This document shows, piece by piece, positions 50,890-63,821 of a DNA stretch of 64,000 nucleotides; within the stretch, counting starts at the first letter, position 1, and the number at the start of each line of letters is the position of its first letter. Position numbers and translations under genes: made by a program. Location of the stretch: contig NC_088307.1 in assembly GCF_032854445.1 (NCBI RefSeq), positions 28,738,484 to 28,802,483 of the forward strand, in the 5' to 3' direction. Origin of the DNA: Liolophura sinensis (lineage: Eukaryota; Mollusca; Polyplacophora; Chitonida; Chitonidae). The notes beneath the pieces are model-generated. The model did no database searches. It saw only the letters and a list, made by a program, of their open reading frames with translations, and was not told the DNA's origin.

Positions 50890-51760
50890 CTGAAGCGATG
50901 AAACATACAGGACATTCATTGTAAAATTTCAGACAACCTACAAAATCACTGTGGCATTCTCTATATCTAGCCCATTATTCTATGGGCAAATCAGACCTCT
51001 GACCGTAACAATACCAAATGTGGACAATTTACAATTTTGTGATAAATTTGCACAAAGATATTGTAAAAGGGAGTGTTTGTATCCATAGTGGCTTTATAAA
51101 TAAGACATTATCCCCGTCCTGAGTACATTTACTTTTAGTTACAAAACTCGGTGATAGATACAGACTCAGGAAAATGTGATGATAAGTCTGAGACTCACAA
51201 AAAATACTGAGGAGATTAAATGTTTCATACTTTACATTCAAAGTTCGGCATTCATACCTAAAGCATTTGGTGTTAACAATTGCTAGTTTTGTTCGCAAAT
51301 AAATCAGTCAATATGGCCTTGAATTTTTTTCATAGATTAATTCAATTTAAGCAATTAAGTAACGTCAAACAGGCTATGCTAGAGAACTGCGACAAAAAGC
51401 CATACTGTTAAATCCGATGAAACAGATACCATGTGCAAAGCTGAGACTGATATTTCATGATAAGAAATTATTTGTTTTTTTTTTCTGATATAATAGCATA
51501 ATTTCAGTTGGTCATAATATAGGGATGTCAATTCAGAAATGCTTTAAAAACAGGGAAAACTAGTTTTTGTTGCACACAGCTTTCACACTTTGAGGACAAC
51601 AGGCAACCTGGCCGAGTACCAGGTTTGTGAATGTAACGATTCAGAGCGATTAATGTGGAAGCTAAGCTGGGAATGTGGCCGACCGATCCCGGGACTATTT
51701 CTGTGTTAAACTGTAGTTTTCATGTTGAATTGGCTCTTGTCATTAAGAAAATTGCTTTTT

Positions 51761-52058
51761 CGTCGGTGGCCTAATGGTTAGATCGTCTGCCTCAAGGTCG
51801 AGAGACCTGAGATAATACGCGGCTCGGGTGTTATCAAAGACATTAAAATGGTATTTCCTGCAGCCTCACTTGGGGCTCTGAGAGGTTAGAACAAACAAAC
51901 AGGACTGGCTGGTTCGTTGTTAATAAATGCGACTGGGTGGGGTGCTCTAACCTCCCAGTGCTGAGCGCAATTGTTAGTCTTTGGTATATGACGCGACGCG
52001 GATTTGATCCCAGGTCTCCCTACTTCGAGTGTATTAACACCATTATTTAAAAAAAAAA
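51761..52058 (+). mobile_element. tRNA-like SINE candidate, copy 5
   Basis: Same element as 33231-33529. Confidence 0.45.
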
Positions 52059-52559
52059 CACTTTCTCTGCGATATGTACCAATGTGATATATCGAGCTTT
52101 AGGAGAAATCTCGAAAACTCCCTCATTTTAAGCTTTGAAGTTTTTGGCAACCAGCGGTAAACTAAACTTGTCTGGTAAACTAGTACATTTTTGGCTTTTT
52201 AAGTGCTATCATTTTGTGGGACAGTCTTCAAAGTTTCATTCTACTTCTAAATGTTCACGTTTTTGACGAAACGGATTCGGATACACACTAGGCAAAAGTA
52301 ATGAAAAGTCCAGATTCACCGACCTTTTTGGGTTTGACCTCTGTCAGCTGGTTATTAATTTTGAGAAAAATTCAATGGTCAAATTCCTGACCGATGTCTT
52401 AGGAGACAATAGTTATTAGACTCGGAGCGTTCGGGGTTCGCAGATGTAGGGACAGTGCTGTGAGGCCATTTAACGTTAGCGTGTGTGTGCATGTAAATGG
52501 GAAATTAATTGTGGACTGTGGCCAGCTTGTGTCATCTATGTGTCCTTCTGGTCACTAAG

Positions 52560-55500
52560 GCGATTGACATGTATTGCTGGTGATCAGGTGCCCGACTGTG
52601 GTCTTTGGTCCAGACGGTTGACATGTATTGTTGGTGAGCAGGAGCCTGACTGTGGTCGCTGATCCAGACGGTTGACATGTATTGCTGGTGATCAGGAGCC
52701 CGACTGTGGTCTTTGGTCCAGACGGTTGACATGTATTGTTGGTGATCAGGAGCCTGACTGTGGTCTTTGGTCCAGACGGTTGACATGTATTGTTGGTGAT
52801 TAGGAGCATGACTGTGGTCTTTGGTCCAGACAGTTGACATGTATTGTTGGTGATTAGGAGCATAACTGTGGTCGCTGATCCAGACGGTTGACATGTATTG
52901 TTGGTGATTAGGAGCATGACTGTGGCCGCTGGTCCAGACGGTTGACATGTATTGCTGGTGATCAGGAGCATGACTGTGGCCACTGGTCCAGACGGTTGAC
53001 ATGTATTGCTGGTGATCAGGAGCCTAACTGTGGTCTTTGGTCCACATGGTTGACATGTATTGCCGGCGATTAGGAGCCTGACTGTGGTCGCTGGCCCAGA
53101 CGATTGACATGTATTGCTGGTGATTAGGAGCCTGACTGTGGTCACTGGTCAAGACGGTTAACATGTATTGTTGGTGATTAGGAGCCTGACTGTGGTCACT
53201 GGTCCCAACGGTTAATATGTATTGGTGGTGATTAGGAGCATGACTGAGGTCACTGGTCCCAAGGGTTGACATGTATTGCCGGCGATTAGGAGCCCGACTG
53301 TGGTCACTGGTCCCAAGGGTTGACATGTATTGTTGGTGATTAGGAGCATGACTGTGGTCACTGGTCCCAACGGTTAACATGTATTGTTGGTGATTAGGAG
53401 CCTGACTGTGGTCACTGGTCCCAAGGGTTGACATGTATTGTTGGTGATTAGGAGCATGACTGTGGTCACTGGTCCCAACGGTTAACATGTATTGTTGGTG
53501 ATTAGGAGCCTGACTGTGGTCGCTGGTCCAGACGGTTGACATGTATTGTTGGTGATCAGGAGCCTGACTGTTGTCTTTGATCCAGACGGTTGACATGTAT
53601 TGTTGGTGATCAGGAGCCTGACTGCGGTCACTGGTCCCAAGTGTTGACATGTATTGTTAGTGATTAGGAGCCTGACTGTGGTCACTGGTCCCAAGGGTTG
53701 ACATGTATTGCCGGCGATTAGGAGCCCGACTGTGGTCTTTGGTCCAGACGGTTGACATATATTGTTGGTGATCAGGAGCATGACTGTGGTCACTGGTCCC
53801 AAGGGTTGACATGTATTGTTGGTGATCAGGAGCATGACTGTGGTCACTGGTCCCAACGGTTGACATGTATTGTTGGTGATTAGGAGCATGACTGTGGTCA
53901 CTTGTCCCAACGGTTACTATGTATTGTTGGTGATTAGGAGCATGACTGTGGTCACTGGTTCCAACGGTTAACATGTATTGTTGGTGATAAGGAGCATGAC
54001 TGTGGGCGCTGGTCGAGACGGTTGACATGTATTGTTGGTGATAAGGAGCTTGACTGTGGACGCTGGTCCAGACGGGTAACATGTATTGTTGGTGATTAGG
54101 AGCCTGACTGTGGTCACTGGTCCCAACGGTTAATATGTATTGTTGGTGATTAGGAGCATGACTGTGGTCCTTGGTCCAGACGGTTGACATGTATTGTTGG
54201 TGATCAGGAGCATGACTGTGGTCACTGGTCCCAAGGGTTGACATGTATTGTTGGTGATTAGCAGCATGACTGTGGTCACTGGTCCCAAGGGTTGACATGT
54301 ATTGTTGGTGATCAGGAGCATGACTGTGGTCTTTGGTCCAGACGGTTGACATGTATTGTGTATTGATCAGGAGCATGACTGTGGTCACTGGTCCCAAGGG
54401 CTGACATGTATTGTTGGTGATTAGGAGCATGACTGTGGTCATTGGTTTCAACGGTTAACATGTATTGTTGGTGATTAGGAGCATGACTGCGGTCGCTGGT
54501 CCAGACTGTTGACATGTATTGTTGGTGATCAGGAGCATGACTGTGGTCGCTGGTGGAGACGGTTGACATGTATTGTTGGTGATTAGGAGCCTGACTGTGG
54601 TCACTGGCCTTGACGGTTAACATGTATTTCTGGTGATCAGGAGCCTGACTGTGGTCGCTGGTCCAGACGGTTGACATGTATTGTTGGTGATTAGGAGCCT
54701 TACTGTGGTCACTGGCCTTGACGGTTAACATGTATTGTTGGTGATTAGGAGTATGACTGTGGTCGCTGGTGGAGACGGTTGACATGTATTGTTGGTGATT
54801 AGGAGCATGACTGTGGTCGCTGGTCCAGACGGTTAACATGTATTGTTGGTGATTAGGTGCCTGACTGTGGTTACTGGTTCCAAGGGTTGACATGTATTGT
54901 TGGTGATTAGGAGCTTGACTGTGGTCACTGGTCCAGACGGTTGACATGTATTGTTGGTGATTAGGAGCCTGACTGTGGTCACTGGCCTTGACGGTTGACA
55001 TGTATTGTTGGTGATCAGGAGCCTGACTGTGGTCGCTGGTCCAGACGGTGGACATGTATTGTTGGTGATCAAGAGCATGACTGTGGTCACTGGTCCCAAG
55101 GGTTGACATGTATTGTTGGTGATTAGGAGCATGACTGTGGTCACTGGTTCCAACGGTTAACATGTATTGTTGGTCAATAGGAGCCTGACTGTGGTCACCG
55201 GCCTTGACGGTTGACATGTATTGTTGGTGATCAGGAGCCTGACTGTGGTCGCTGTTCCAGACGGTTGACATGTATTGTTGGTGATTAGGAGCCTGACTGT
55301 GGTCACTGCCCTTGACGGTTCACATGTATTGCTGGTGATCAGGAGCCTGACTGTGGTCGCTGGTCCAGACGATTAACATGTATTGTTGGTGATCAGGAGC
55401 ATGACTGTGGTCACTGGTCCCAAGGGTTGACATGTATTGTTGTTAATCAGGAGCATGACTGTGGTCACTGGTTCCAACGGTTAACATGTATTGTTGGTGA

Positions 55501-58500
55501 TAAGGAGCATGACTGTGTGCGCTGGTCGAGACGGTTGACATGTATTGTTGGTGATTAGGAGCCTGACTGTGGACGCTGGTCGAGACGGGTAACATGTATT
55601 GTTGGTGATTAGGAGCCTGACTGTGGTCACTGGTCACAACGGTTAATATGTATTGTTGGTGATTAGGAGCATGACTGTGGTTTTTGGTCCAGACGGTTGA
55701 CATGTATTGTTGGTGATCAGGAGCATGACTGTGGTGACTGGTCCCAAGGGTTGACATGTATTGTTGGTGATTAGGAGCATGACTGTGATCACTGGTCCCA
55801 AGGGTTGACATGTATTGTTGGTGATTAGGAGCATGACTGTGGTCTTTGGTCCAGACGGTTGACATGTATTGTGTATTGATCAGGAGCATGACTGTGGTCA
55901 CTGGTCCCAAGGGCTGACATGTATTGTTGGTGATTAGGAGCATGACTGTGGTCATTGGTTCCAACGGTTAACATGTATTGTTTGGTTATTAGGAGCCTGA
56001 CTGTGGTCACTGGCCTTGACGGTTGACATGTATTGTTGGTGATCAGGAGCCTGACTGTGGTCGCTGGTGGAGACGGTTGACATGTATTGTTGGTGATTAG
56101 GAGCCTGACTGTGGTCACTGGCCTTGACGGTTAACATGTATTGCTGGTGATCAGGAGCCTGACTGTGGTCGCTGGTCCAGACGGTTGACATGTATTGTTG
56201 GTGATTAGGAGCCTGACTGTGGTGGCTGGCCTTGACGGTTAACATGTATTGTTGGTGATTAGGAGCATGACTGTGGTCGCTGGTCCAGACGGTTGACATG
56301 TATTGTTGGTGATTAGGAGCATGACTGTGGTCGCTGGTCCAGACGGTTAACATGTATTGTTGGTGATTAGGAGCCTGACTGTGGTCACTGGCCTTGACGC
56401 TTGACATGTATTGCTGGTGATCAGGAGCCTGACTGTGGTCACTGGTCCAGAAGATTGACATGTATTGCTGGTGATTAGGAGCCTGACTGTGGTCACTGGT
56501 CCAGACGGTTAACATGTATTGTTGGTGATTAGGAGCCTGACTGTGGTCGCTGGTCCAGACGGTTGACATGTATTGTTGGTGATCAGGAGCCTTACTGTTG
56601 TCTTTGGTCCAGACAGTTAACATGTATTGTTGGTGATTAGGAGCATGACTGAGGTCACTGGTCCCAAGGGTTGACATGTATTGCCGGCGATTAGGAGCCC
56701 CACTGTGGTCACTGGTCCCAAAGGTTGACATGTATTGTTGGTGATTACGAGCATGACTGTTGTCACTGGTCCCAACGGTTAACATGTATTGTTGGTGATT
56801 AGGAGCATGACTGTGGTCACTGGTCCAGACGGTTGACATGTATTGTTGGTGATCAGGAGCCTGACTGTTGTCTTTGGTCCAGACGGTTGACATGTATTGT
56901 TGGTGATTAGGAGCCTGACTGTGGTCACTGGTCCCAAGTGTTAACATGTATTGTTAGTGATTAGGAGCCTGACTGTGGTCACTGGCCCCAAGGGTTGACA
57001 TGTATTGTCGGCGATTAGGAGCCCGACTGTGGTCACTGGTCCCAAGGGTTGACATGTATTGTTGGTGATTAGGAGCCTGTCTGTGGTCACTTGTCCCAAC
57101 GATTGACTTGTATTGTTGGTGATTAGGAGCATGACTCTAGTCTTCGGTCCAGACGGTTGACATGTATTGCCGGCGATTAGGAGCCCGCCTGTGGTCGCTG
57201 ATTCAGACGGTTGACATGTATTGCCGGCTATTAGGAGCCCGACTGTGGTCGCTGGCCCAGACGATTGACATTTGTCCTGGTGATTAGGAGCCCGATTGTG
57301 GTCTTTGGTCCAGACGGTTGACATTTATTGTTGGTGATTAGGAGCCTGACTGTTGTCGCTGGCCCAGACGATTGTCATTTGTCCTGGTGATTAGGAGCCT
57401 GACTGTTGTCTTTGGTCCAGACGGTTGACATGTATTGTTGGTGATTAGGAGCCCGACTGTGGTCGCTGGTCCCAACGGTTGACCTGTATTGATTGTGATT
57501 AGGAGCTTGACTGTGGTCGCTGGCCCAGACGATTGACATTTGTCCTGGTGATTAGGAGCCTGACTGTTGTCTTTGGTCCAGACGGTTGACATGTATTGTT
57601 GGTGATTAGGAGCCTGAATGTGGTCTTTGTTCCCTACGGTTGACCTGTATTGATTGTGATTAGGAGCTTGACTGTGGTCGCTGGCCCAGACGATTGACAT
57701 TTGTCCTGGTGATTAGGAGCCTGACTGTGGTCGCTGTTCCAGATGGTTGACATGTATTGTTGGTGATCATGAGCCTGACTGTGGTCTCTGGTGCAGACGG
57801 TTGACATGTATTGTTGGTGATTAGGAGCCTGACTGTGGTCACTGGCCTTGACGGTTGACATGTATTGCTGGTGATCAGGAGCCTGACTGTGGTCTTTGGT
57901 CCAGACGGTTGACATGTATTGTTGGTGATTAGGAGCCTGACTGTGGTCGCTGGCCCAGACGATTGTCATTTGTCCTGGTGATTAGGAGCCTGACTGTTGT
58001 CTTTTGTCCAGACGGTTGACATGTATTGTTGGTGATTAGGAGCCTGACTGTGGTCGCTGGTCCCAACGGTTGACCTGCATTGATTGTGAATAGGAGTTTG
58101 ACTGTGGTCGCTGGCCCAGACGATTGACATTTGTCCTGGTGATTAGGAGCCTGACTGTGGTCGCTGGTCCAGATGGTTGACATGTATTGTTGGTGATCAG
58201 GAGCCTGACTGTGGTCTCCGGTGCAGACGGTTGACATGTATTGTTGGTGATTAGGAGCCTGACTGTGGTCACTGGCCTTGACGGTTGACATGTATTGCTG
58301 GTGATCAGGAGCCTGACTGTGGTCTTTGGTCCAGACGGTTGACATGTATTGTTGGTGATTAGGAGCCTGACTGTGGTCGCTGGCCCAGACGATTGTCATT
58401 TGTCCTGGTGGTTAGGAGCCTGACTGTTGTCTTTGGTCCAGACGGTTGACATGTATTGTTGGTGATTAGGAGCCTGACTGTGGTCGCTGGTCCCAACGGT

Positions 58501-61500
58501 TGACCTGTATTGATTGTGATTAGGAGCTTGACTGTGGTCGCTGGCCCAGACGATTGACATTTGTCCTGGTGATTAGGAGCCTGACTGTGGTCGCTGGTCC
58601 AGATGGTTGACATGTATTGTTGGTGATCAGGGGCCTGACTGTGATCGCTGGTCCTAACGGTTGACATGTATTGTTGGTGATCAGGAGCCTGACTGTGGTC
58701 GCTGGTCCAGACTTTTGATATGTATTGCCGGCGATTAGGAGCCTGAATGTGGTCGGTGGTCGCAACGGTTGACATGTATTGTTGGTGATTAGGAGCCTGA
58801 CTGTGGTTGCTGGTCCAGACGGTTGACATGTATTGCCGGCGATTAGGAGCCTGACTGTGGTCGGTGGTCCCAACGGTTGACATGTATTGTTGGTGATTAG
58901 GAGCCTCACTGTGGTCGCTGGTCCAGACGGTTGACATGTATTGCCGGCGATTAGGAGCCCGACTGTTGTCGCTGGTCCCAAGGGTTGACATGTATTGCTG
59001 GTGATTAGGATCATGACTGTGGTCGTTGGTCCCAACGGTTGACATGTATTGTTGGTGATTAGGAGCCTGTTTGTGGTCGCTGGTCCCAAGGGTTGACATG
59101 TATTGTTAGGGATTAGGGGCCTGACTGTGGTCGCTGGTCCAGACGGTTGACATGTATTGCTGGTGGTTAGGAGCATGACTGTGGTCGCTGGTCCCAACGG
59201 TTGACATGTATTGCTGGTGTTTAGGAGCCTGACTGTGGTCACTGGTTCCAAGGGTTGACATGTATTGTTGGTGATCAGGAGCATGACTGTGGTCTTTGGT
59301 CCAGACGGTTGACATGTATTGTTGGTGATCAGGAGCATGACTGTGGTCACTGGTCGAAAGGGTTGACATGTATTGTTGGTGATCAGGAGCATGACTGTGG
59401 TCACTGGTCCCAAGGGTTGACATGTATTGTTGGTGATCAGGAGCATGACTGTGGTCTTTGGTCCAGACGGTTGACATGTATTGTTGGTGATTAGGAGCAT
59501 GACTGTGGTCACTGGTCCCAAGGGTTGACATGTATTGTTGGTGATTAGGAGCATGACTGTGGTCACTGGTTCCAACGGTTAACATGTATTGTTGGTGATT
59601 AGGAGCCTGACTGTGGTCACTGGTTCCAACGGTTAACATGTATTGTTGGTGATTAGGAGCCTGACTGTGGTCACTGGCGTTGACGGTTGACATGTATTGT
59701 TGGTGATCAGGAGCCTGACTGTGGTCGCTGGTCCAGACGGTTGACATGTATTGTTGGTGATTAGGAGCTTGACTGTGGTCACTGGCCTTGACGGTTGACA
59801 TGTATTGCTGGTGATCAGGAGCCTGACTGTGGTCGCTGGTCCAGACGGTTAACATGTATTGTTTTTAATCAGGAGCATGACTGTGGTCACTGGTCGCAAG
59901 TGTTGACATGTATTGTTAGTGATTAGGAGCCTGACTGTGGTCACTGGTCCCAAGGGTTGACATGTATTGTTGGTGATTAGGAGCCTGACTGTGGTCACTG
60001 GTTCCAACGGTTAACATGTATTGTTGGTGATTATGAGCCTGACTGTGGTCACTGGTTCCAACGGTTAACATGTATTGTTGGTGATTAGGAGCCCGACTGT
60101 GGTCACTGGCGTTGACGGTTGACATGTATTGTTGGTGATCAGGAGCCTGACTGTGGTCGCTGGTCCAGACGGTTGACATGTATTGTTGGTGATTAGGAGC
60201 TTGACTGTGGTCACTGGCCTTGACGGTTGACATGTATTGCTGGTGATCAGGAGCCTGACTGTGGTCGCTGGTCCAGACGGTTAACTTGTATTGTTGGTAA
60301 TCAGGAGCATGACTGTGGTCACTGGTCGCAAGTGTTGACATGTATTGTTAGTGATTAGGAGCCTGACTGTGGTCACTGGTCCCAAGGGTTGAGATGTATT
60401 GCCGGCGATTAGGAGCCCGACTGTGGTCACTGGTCCCAACGGTTGACATGCATTGTTGGTGATTAGGAGCATGACTGTGGTCACTGGTCCCAACGGTTAA
60501 CATGTATTGCCGGTGATTTGGAGCCTGACTGTGGTCACTGGTCCCAACGATTGACATGAATTGTTGATGATTGGGAGCATGACTGTAGTCTTCGGTCCAG
60601 ACGGTTGACATGTATTGCCGGCGATTAGGAGCCCGACTATGGTCGCTGATGCAGACGGTTGACATGTATTTCCGGCGATTAGGAGCCCGACTGTGGTCGC
60701 TGGCCCAGACGATTGACATTTGTCCTGGTGATTAGGAGCCCGATTGTGGTCTTTGGTCCAGACGGTTGACATGTATTGTTGGTGATTAGGAGCCTGACTG
60801 TGGTCGCTGGCCCAGACGATTGTCATTTGTCCTGGTGATTAGGAGCCTGACTGTTGTCTTTGGTCCAGACGGTTGACATGTATTTTTGGTGATTAGGAGC
60901 CTGACTGTGGTCGCTCGTCCCAACGGTTGACATGTATTGTTGGTGATTAGGAGCCTAACTGTGGTTGCTGGTCCAGACCGTTGACCTGTATTGATTGTGA
61001 TTAGGAGCTTGACTGTGGTCGCTGGCCCAGACGATTGACATTTGTCCTGGTGATTAGGAGCCTGACTGTGGTCGCTGGTCCAGATGGTTGACATGTATTG
61101 TTGGTGATCAGGGGCCTGACTGTGATCGCTGGTCCTAGCGGTTGACATGTATTGTTGGTGATCAGGAGCCTGACTGTGGTCGTTGGTCCAGACGGTTGAT
61201 ATGTATTGCCGGCGATTAGGAGCATGACTGTGGTCGGTGGTCGCAACGGTTGACATGTATTGTTGGTGATTAGGAGCCTGACTGTTGTTGCTGGTCCAGG
61301 CGGTTGACATGTATTGCCGGCGATTAGGAGCCTGACTGTGGTCGGTGGTCCCAACGGTTGACATGTATTGTTGGTGATTAGGAGCCTGACTGTGGTCGCT
61401 GGTCCAGACGGTTGACATGTATTGCCGGCGATTAGGAGCCCGACTGTGGTCGCTGGTCCCAAGGGTTGACATGTATTGCTGGCGATTAGGAGCATGACTA

Positions 61501-61967
61501 TGGTCTCTGGTCCCAACGGTTGACATGTATTGTTGGTGATTAGGAGCCTGTCTGTGGTCGCTGGTCCCAACGGTTGACATGTATTGCTGGTGATTAGGAG
61601 CCTGACTGTGATCGCTGGTCCCAACGATTGACATGTATTGTTGGTGATCAGGAGCTTGATTGTGGTCGCTGGTCAAGACGGTTGACATGTATTGCCGGCG
61701 ATTAGGAGCCTGACTGTGGTCGCTGGTCCCAAGGGTTGACATGTATTGTTGGTGATTAGGAGCCTGACTGTGGTCGCTGGTCCAGACGGTTGACATGTAT
61801 TTCTGGTGGTTAGGAGCATGACTGTGGTCGCTGGTCCCAACGGTTGACATGTATTGCTGGTGTTTAGGAGCCTGACTGTGGTCGCTGGTCCCAACGGTTG
61901 ACATGTATTGCTGGTGATTAGGAGGCTGACTGTGGTCGCTGGTCCCAACAGTTGACATGTATTGCCG
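52560..61967. repeat. 54-bp minisatellite, array B(e), very long
   Basis: About 174 units. Both flanks are alpha type, and the other alpha arrays have only about 16 units. Extra variant classes are common here (GGCCTTGACGG, CACTGGTCCCAAGGG, CCAACGGTTAACATG), arranged in nested higher-order repeats: about 1513 bp near 54.0-57.0 kb, 430 bp near 57.5-58.5 kb, 432 bp near 59.6-60.4 kb, and a 2427-bp offset between about 58.4 and 60.8 kb. Long minus-strand frames (for example 60786-61991) are repeat translations. Confidence 0.93.
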
Positions 61968-62248
61968 ACTCACAGCTATCGGGGATTTCATATATTACAG
62001 ACTTTTCAGTTCTTAGGACAAAGACACGGTCGCACAGGTAATGCACAGGTAATATGGTTATTTTGTTTACTTTTGAAACCTTAGGTGTCAGGGAGCAGCA
62101 ATAAACGTCAGAGCGCTAAAGATGCTGATTGTTTGACATTTATTGACATAGGTGTTCCATTTATTAATATCAGTACTTTATTTGTCGATAACAATAATTT
62201 ATTGAGGTTATCTTTTCCAAGGGGATCCTCTTCGACCGTAAGTGGCAA

Positions 62249-62392
62249 GGTCTTGTAGCAACCTGCGGATGGTCGTGGGTTTCCTCCGGGCTCTGTCCGG
62301 TTTCCTCCCACCATAATGCTGGCCGCCATCGTATAAGTGAAATCTTCTTGATTACGGTGTAAAACAGCAGTTAAATAAATACATGAATAAAT
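62249..62392 (+). mobile_element. SINE-like 3' tail, copy 5
   Basis: Same as 15944-16087 with several private substitutions. Confidence 0.55.
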
Positions 62393-62678
62393 ACTCCAAA
62401 GGTAGAAGTCATTGTTTGCACAACATATAGTCCTTATCACTATAAATACTACATAGATATCTTTGATATAGATAAAGCCATTTTTATTCAGTCATCCTTG
62501 GCATACAAATGACACCTAATACAAACTGTCACGTGATGTACATATTTCTTGATTTCAACAAGTAGGGTGCATTTTTAAGTAGTAGTCGGAAAAGCTCTCC
62601 ACAGACTTGGTATATTAATGACACTTAATGTGGGCTATCGTGTGATGTGCATATTTCTCGATACCAACACCAGGAGGC

Positions 62679-63065
62679 CATAAATGAATTAACGATATCG
62701 ATAAACACCACTATTTATCGATATCGATCATTTCGCCTTTTCAGCCATCTGATAATTACTGCTCCTTCCTAACAAGTCGTAATGTTTCTAACCTTGTCCA
62801 TTTTTTTCCGACATAAGCACTGTGCACTGTGCTACAACAAATCACCGACCTAGGTCAGACAGCCCCTAATTCTGCTGTCTCATTTCTTCGAAGGCTGACC
62901 ATGTTACGTCGGCCATTGTAAGTACAAATATTTTTGTTTTTGCCTGTCTTTTTTAACGTCGTAGAGGGAGCAGCTATTTCCATTGAAACCAACATTGAAC
63001 TCACCGATATTTATAGATATCGCGATATCGAAAAGTATTTATTGATAGCACTAATTCATTTATCG
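62679..63065. mobile_element. Foldback/MITE-like element candidate, copy 5
   Basis: Same as 16373-16760. The left end reads GGCCATAAATGAATTA, one base off the inverted-arm consensus. Confidence 0.4.
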
Positions 63066-63386
63066 ATCTCAAACAACGATTTATCTATGTCAATGAAGGA
63101 TTTATCAATATTAATAAATATATATTGATAGCGATAATTTATCCAATTATGTGATCAGACTCACATGTGTAGGATCATGCAGTCTTTCTGTGTACATTAC
63201 GGTCCCGTCTGAGGACGAATGGGGAAGAAATGCATTATTTATGATGAAAGTCGTTTCATGGAAAGAGATGCGTTGAATCGCATCTTAAGTTATTGTAAAC
63301 ATGCTGTAAGCAGTCGTAATCAACACGGAATCCCTGCCTAGGCTAGTTGGTTAACGCACCAAGTCCGTTTCACACAACTCCCGAAG

Positions 63387-63492
63387 TCGCCAAAGATTAG
63401 TTAACTAATATTGAATAGCGGTCCAAAGAATAGCAATTAAATATTGTTATCATACGGTATATCTGATATCGATGGCTTGTGCATGGCAACAG
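63387..63492. other. Native right flank of the macro-array
   Basis: Unique sequence beginning TCGCCAAAGATTAG. It replaces the array A that follows linker 2 elsewhere. No gene seen. Confidence 0.6.
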
Positions 63493-63821
63493 GTGTGGAT
63501 TAGCAGGGTAATCGGCGTAGATTAACATGGTAACAGGTGTGCATTACCATGGTAACAGGTGTGGATTAGCATAGTAATATGTGTGGATTAGCATGGTAAC
63601 AGGTGTACATTACCATGGTAACCGGTGTGGATTAGCATGGTAACAGGAGTGGATTAGCAGGGTAACAGGTGTAGATTAGCATGGTAACAGGTGTACATTA
63701 CCATGGTAACAGGTGTGGATTAGCATGGTAACCGGAGTGGATTAGCATAGTAACAGGTGTAGATTAGTAGGGTAACAGGTGTGGATTAGCATGGTAACAG
63801 ATGTAGATTAGCATGGTACAG
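63493..63821 (+). repeat. 22-bp minisatellite (array C)
   Basis: About 15 units of GTGTGGATTAGCATGGTAAC plus two bases (usually AG). A variant with CATTACCATGG occurs at units 3, 6 and 10. It is unrelated to arrays A and B by eye. Confidence 0.93.

Larger units (their letters stand above)
50398..52559. other. Linker 1, copy 5 (alpha type)
   Basis: Counterpart of 31869-34029, with EGF exon, SINE candidate and array A relic. The non-exon parts hold no recognised gene. Confidence 0.75.
61968..63386. other. Linker 2, copy 5 (alpha-like, last unit)
   Basis: Like 15662-17080 but more diverged (for example CTTGTAGCAACC). It retains AGCAGTCGTAATCAACAC near 63306 and lacks the palindrome. It ends CCCGAAG at 63386, where all other copies continue into array A. 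No gene seen. Confidence 0.75.
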
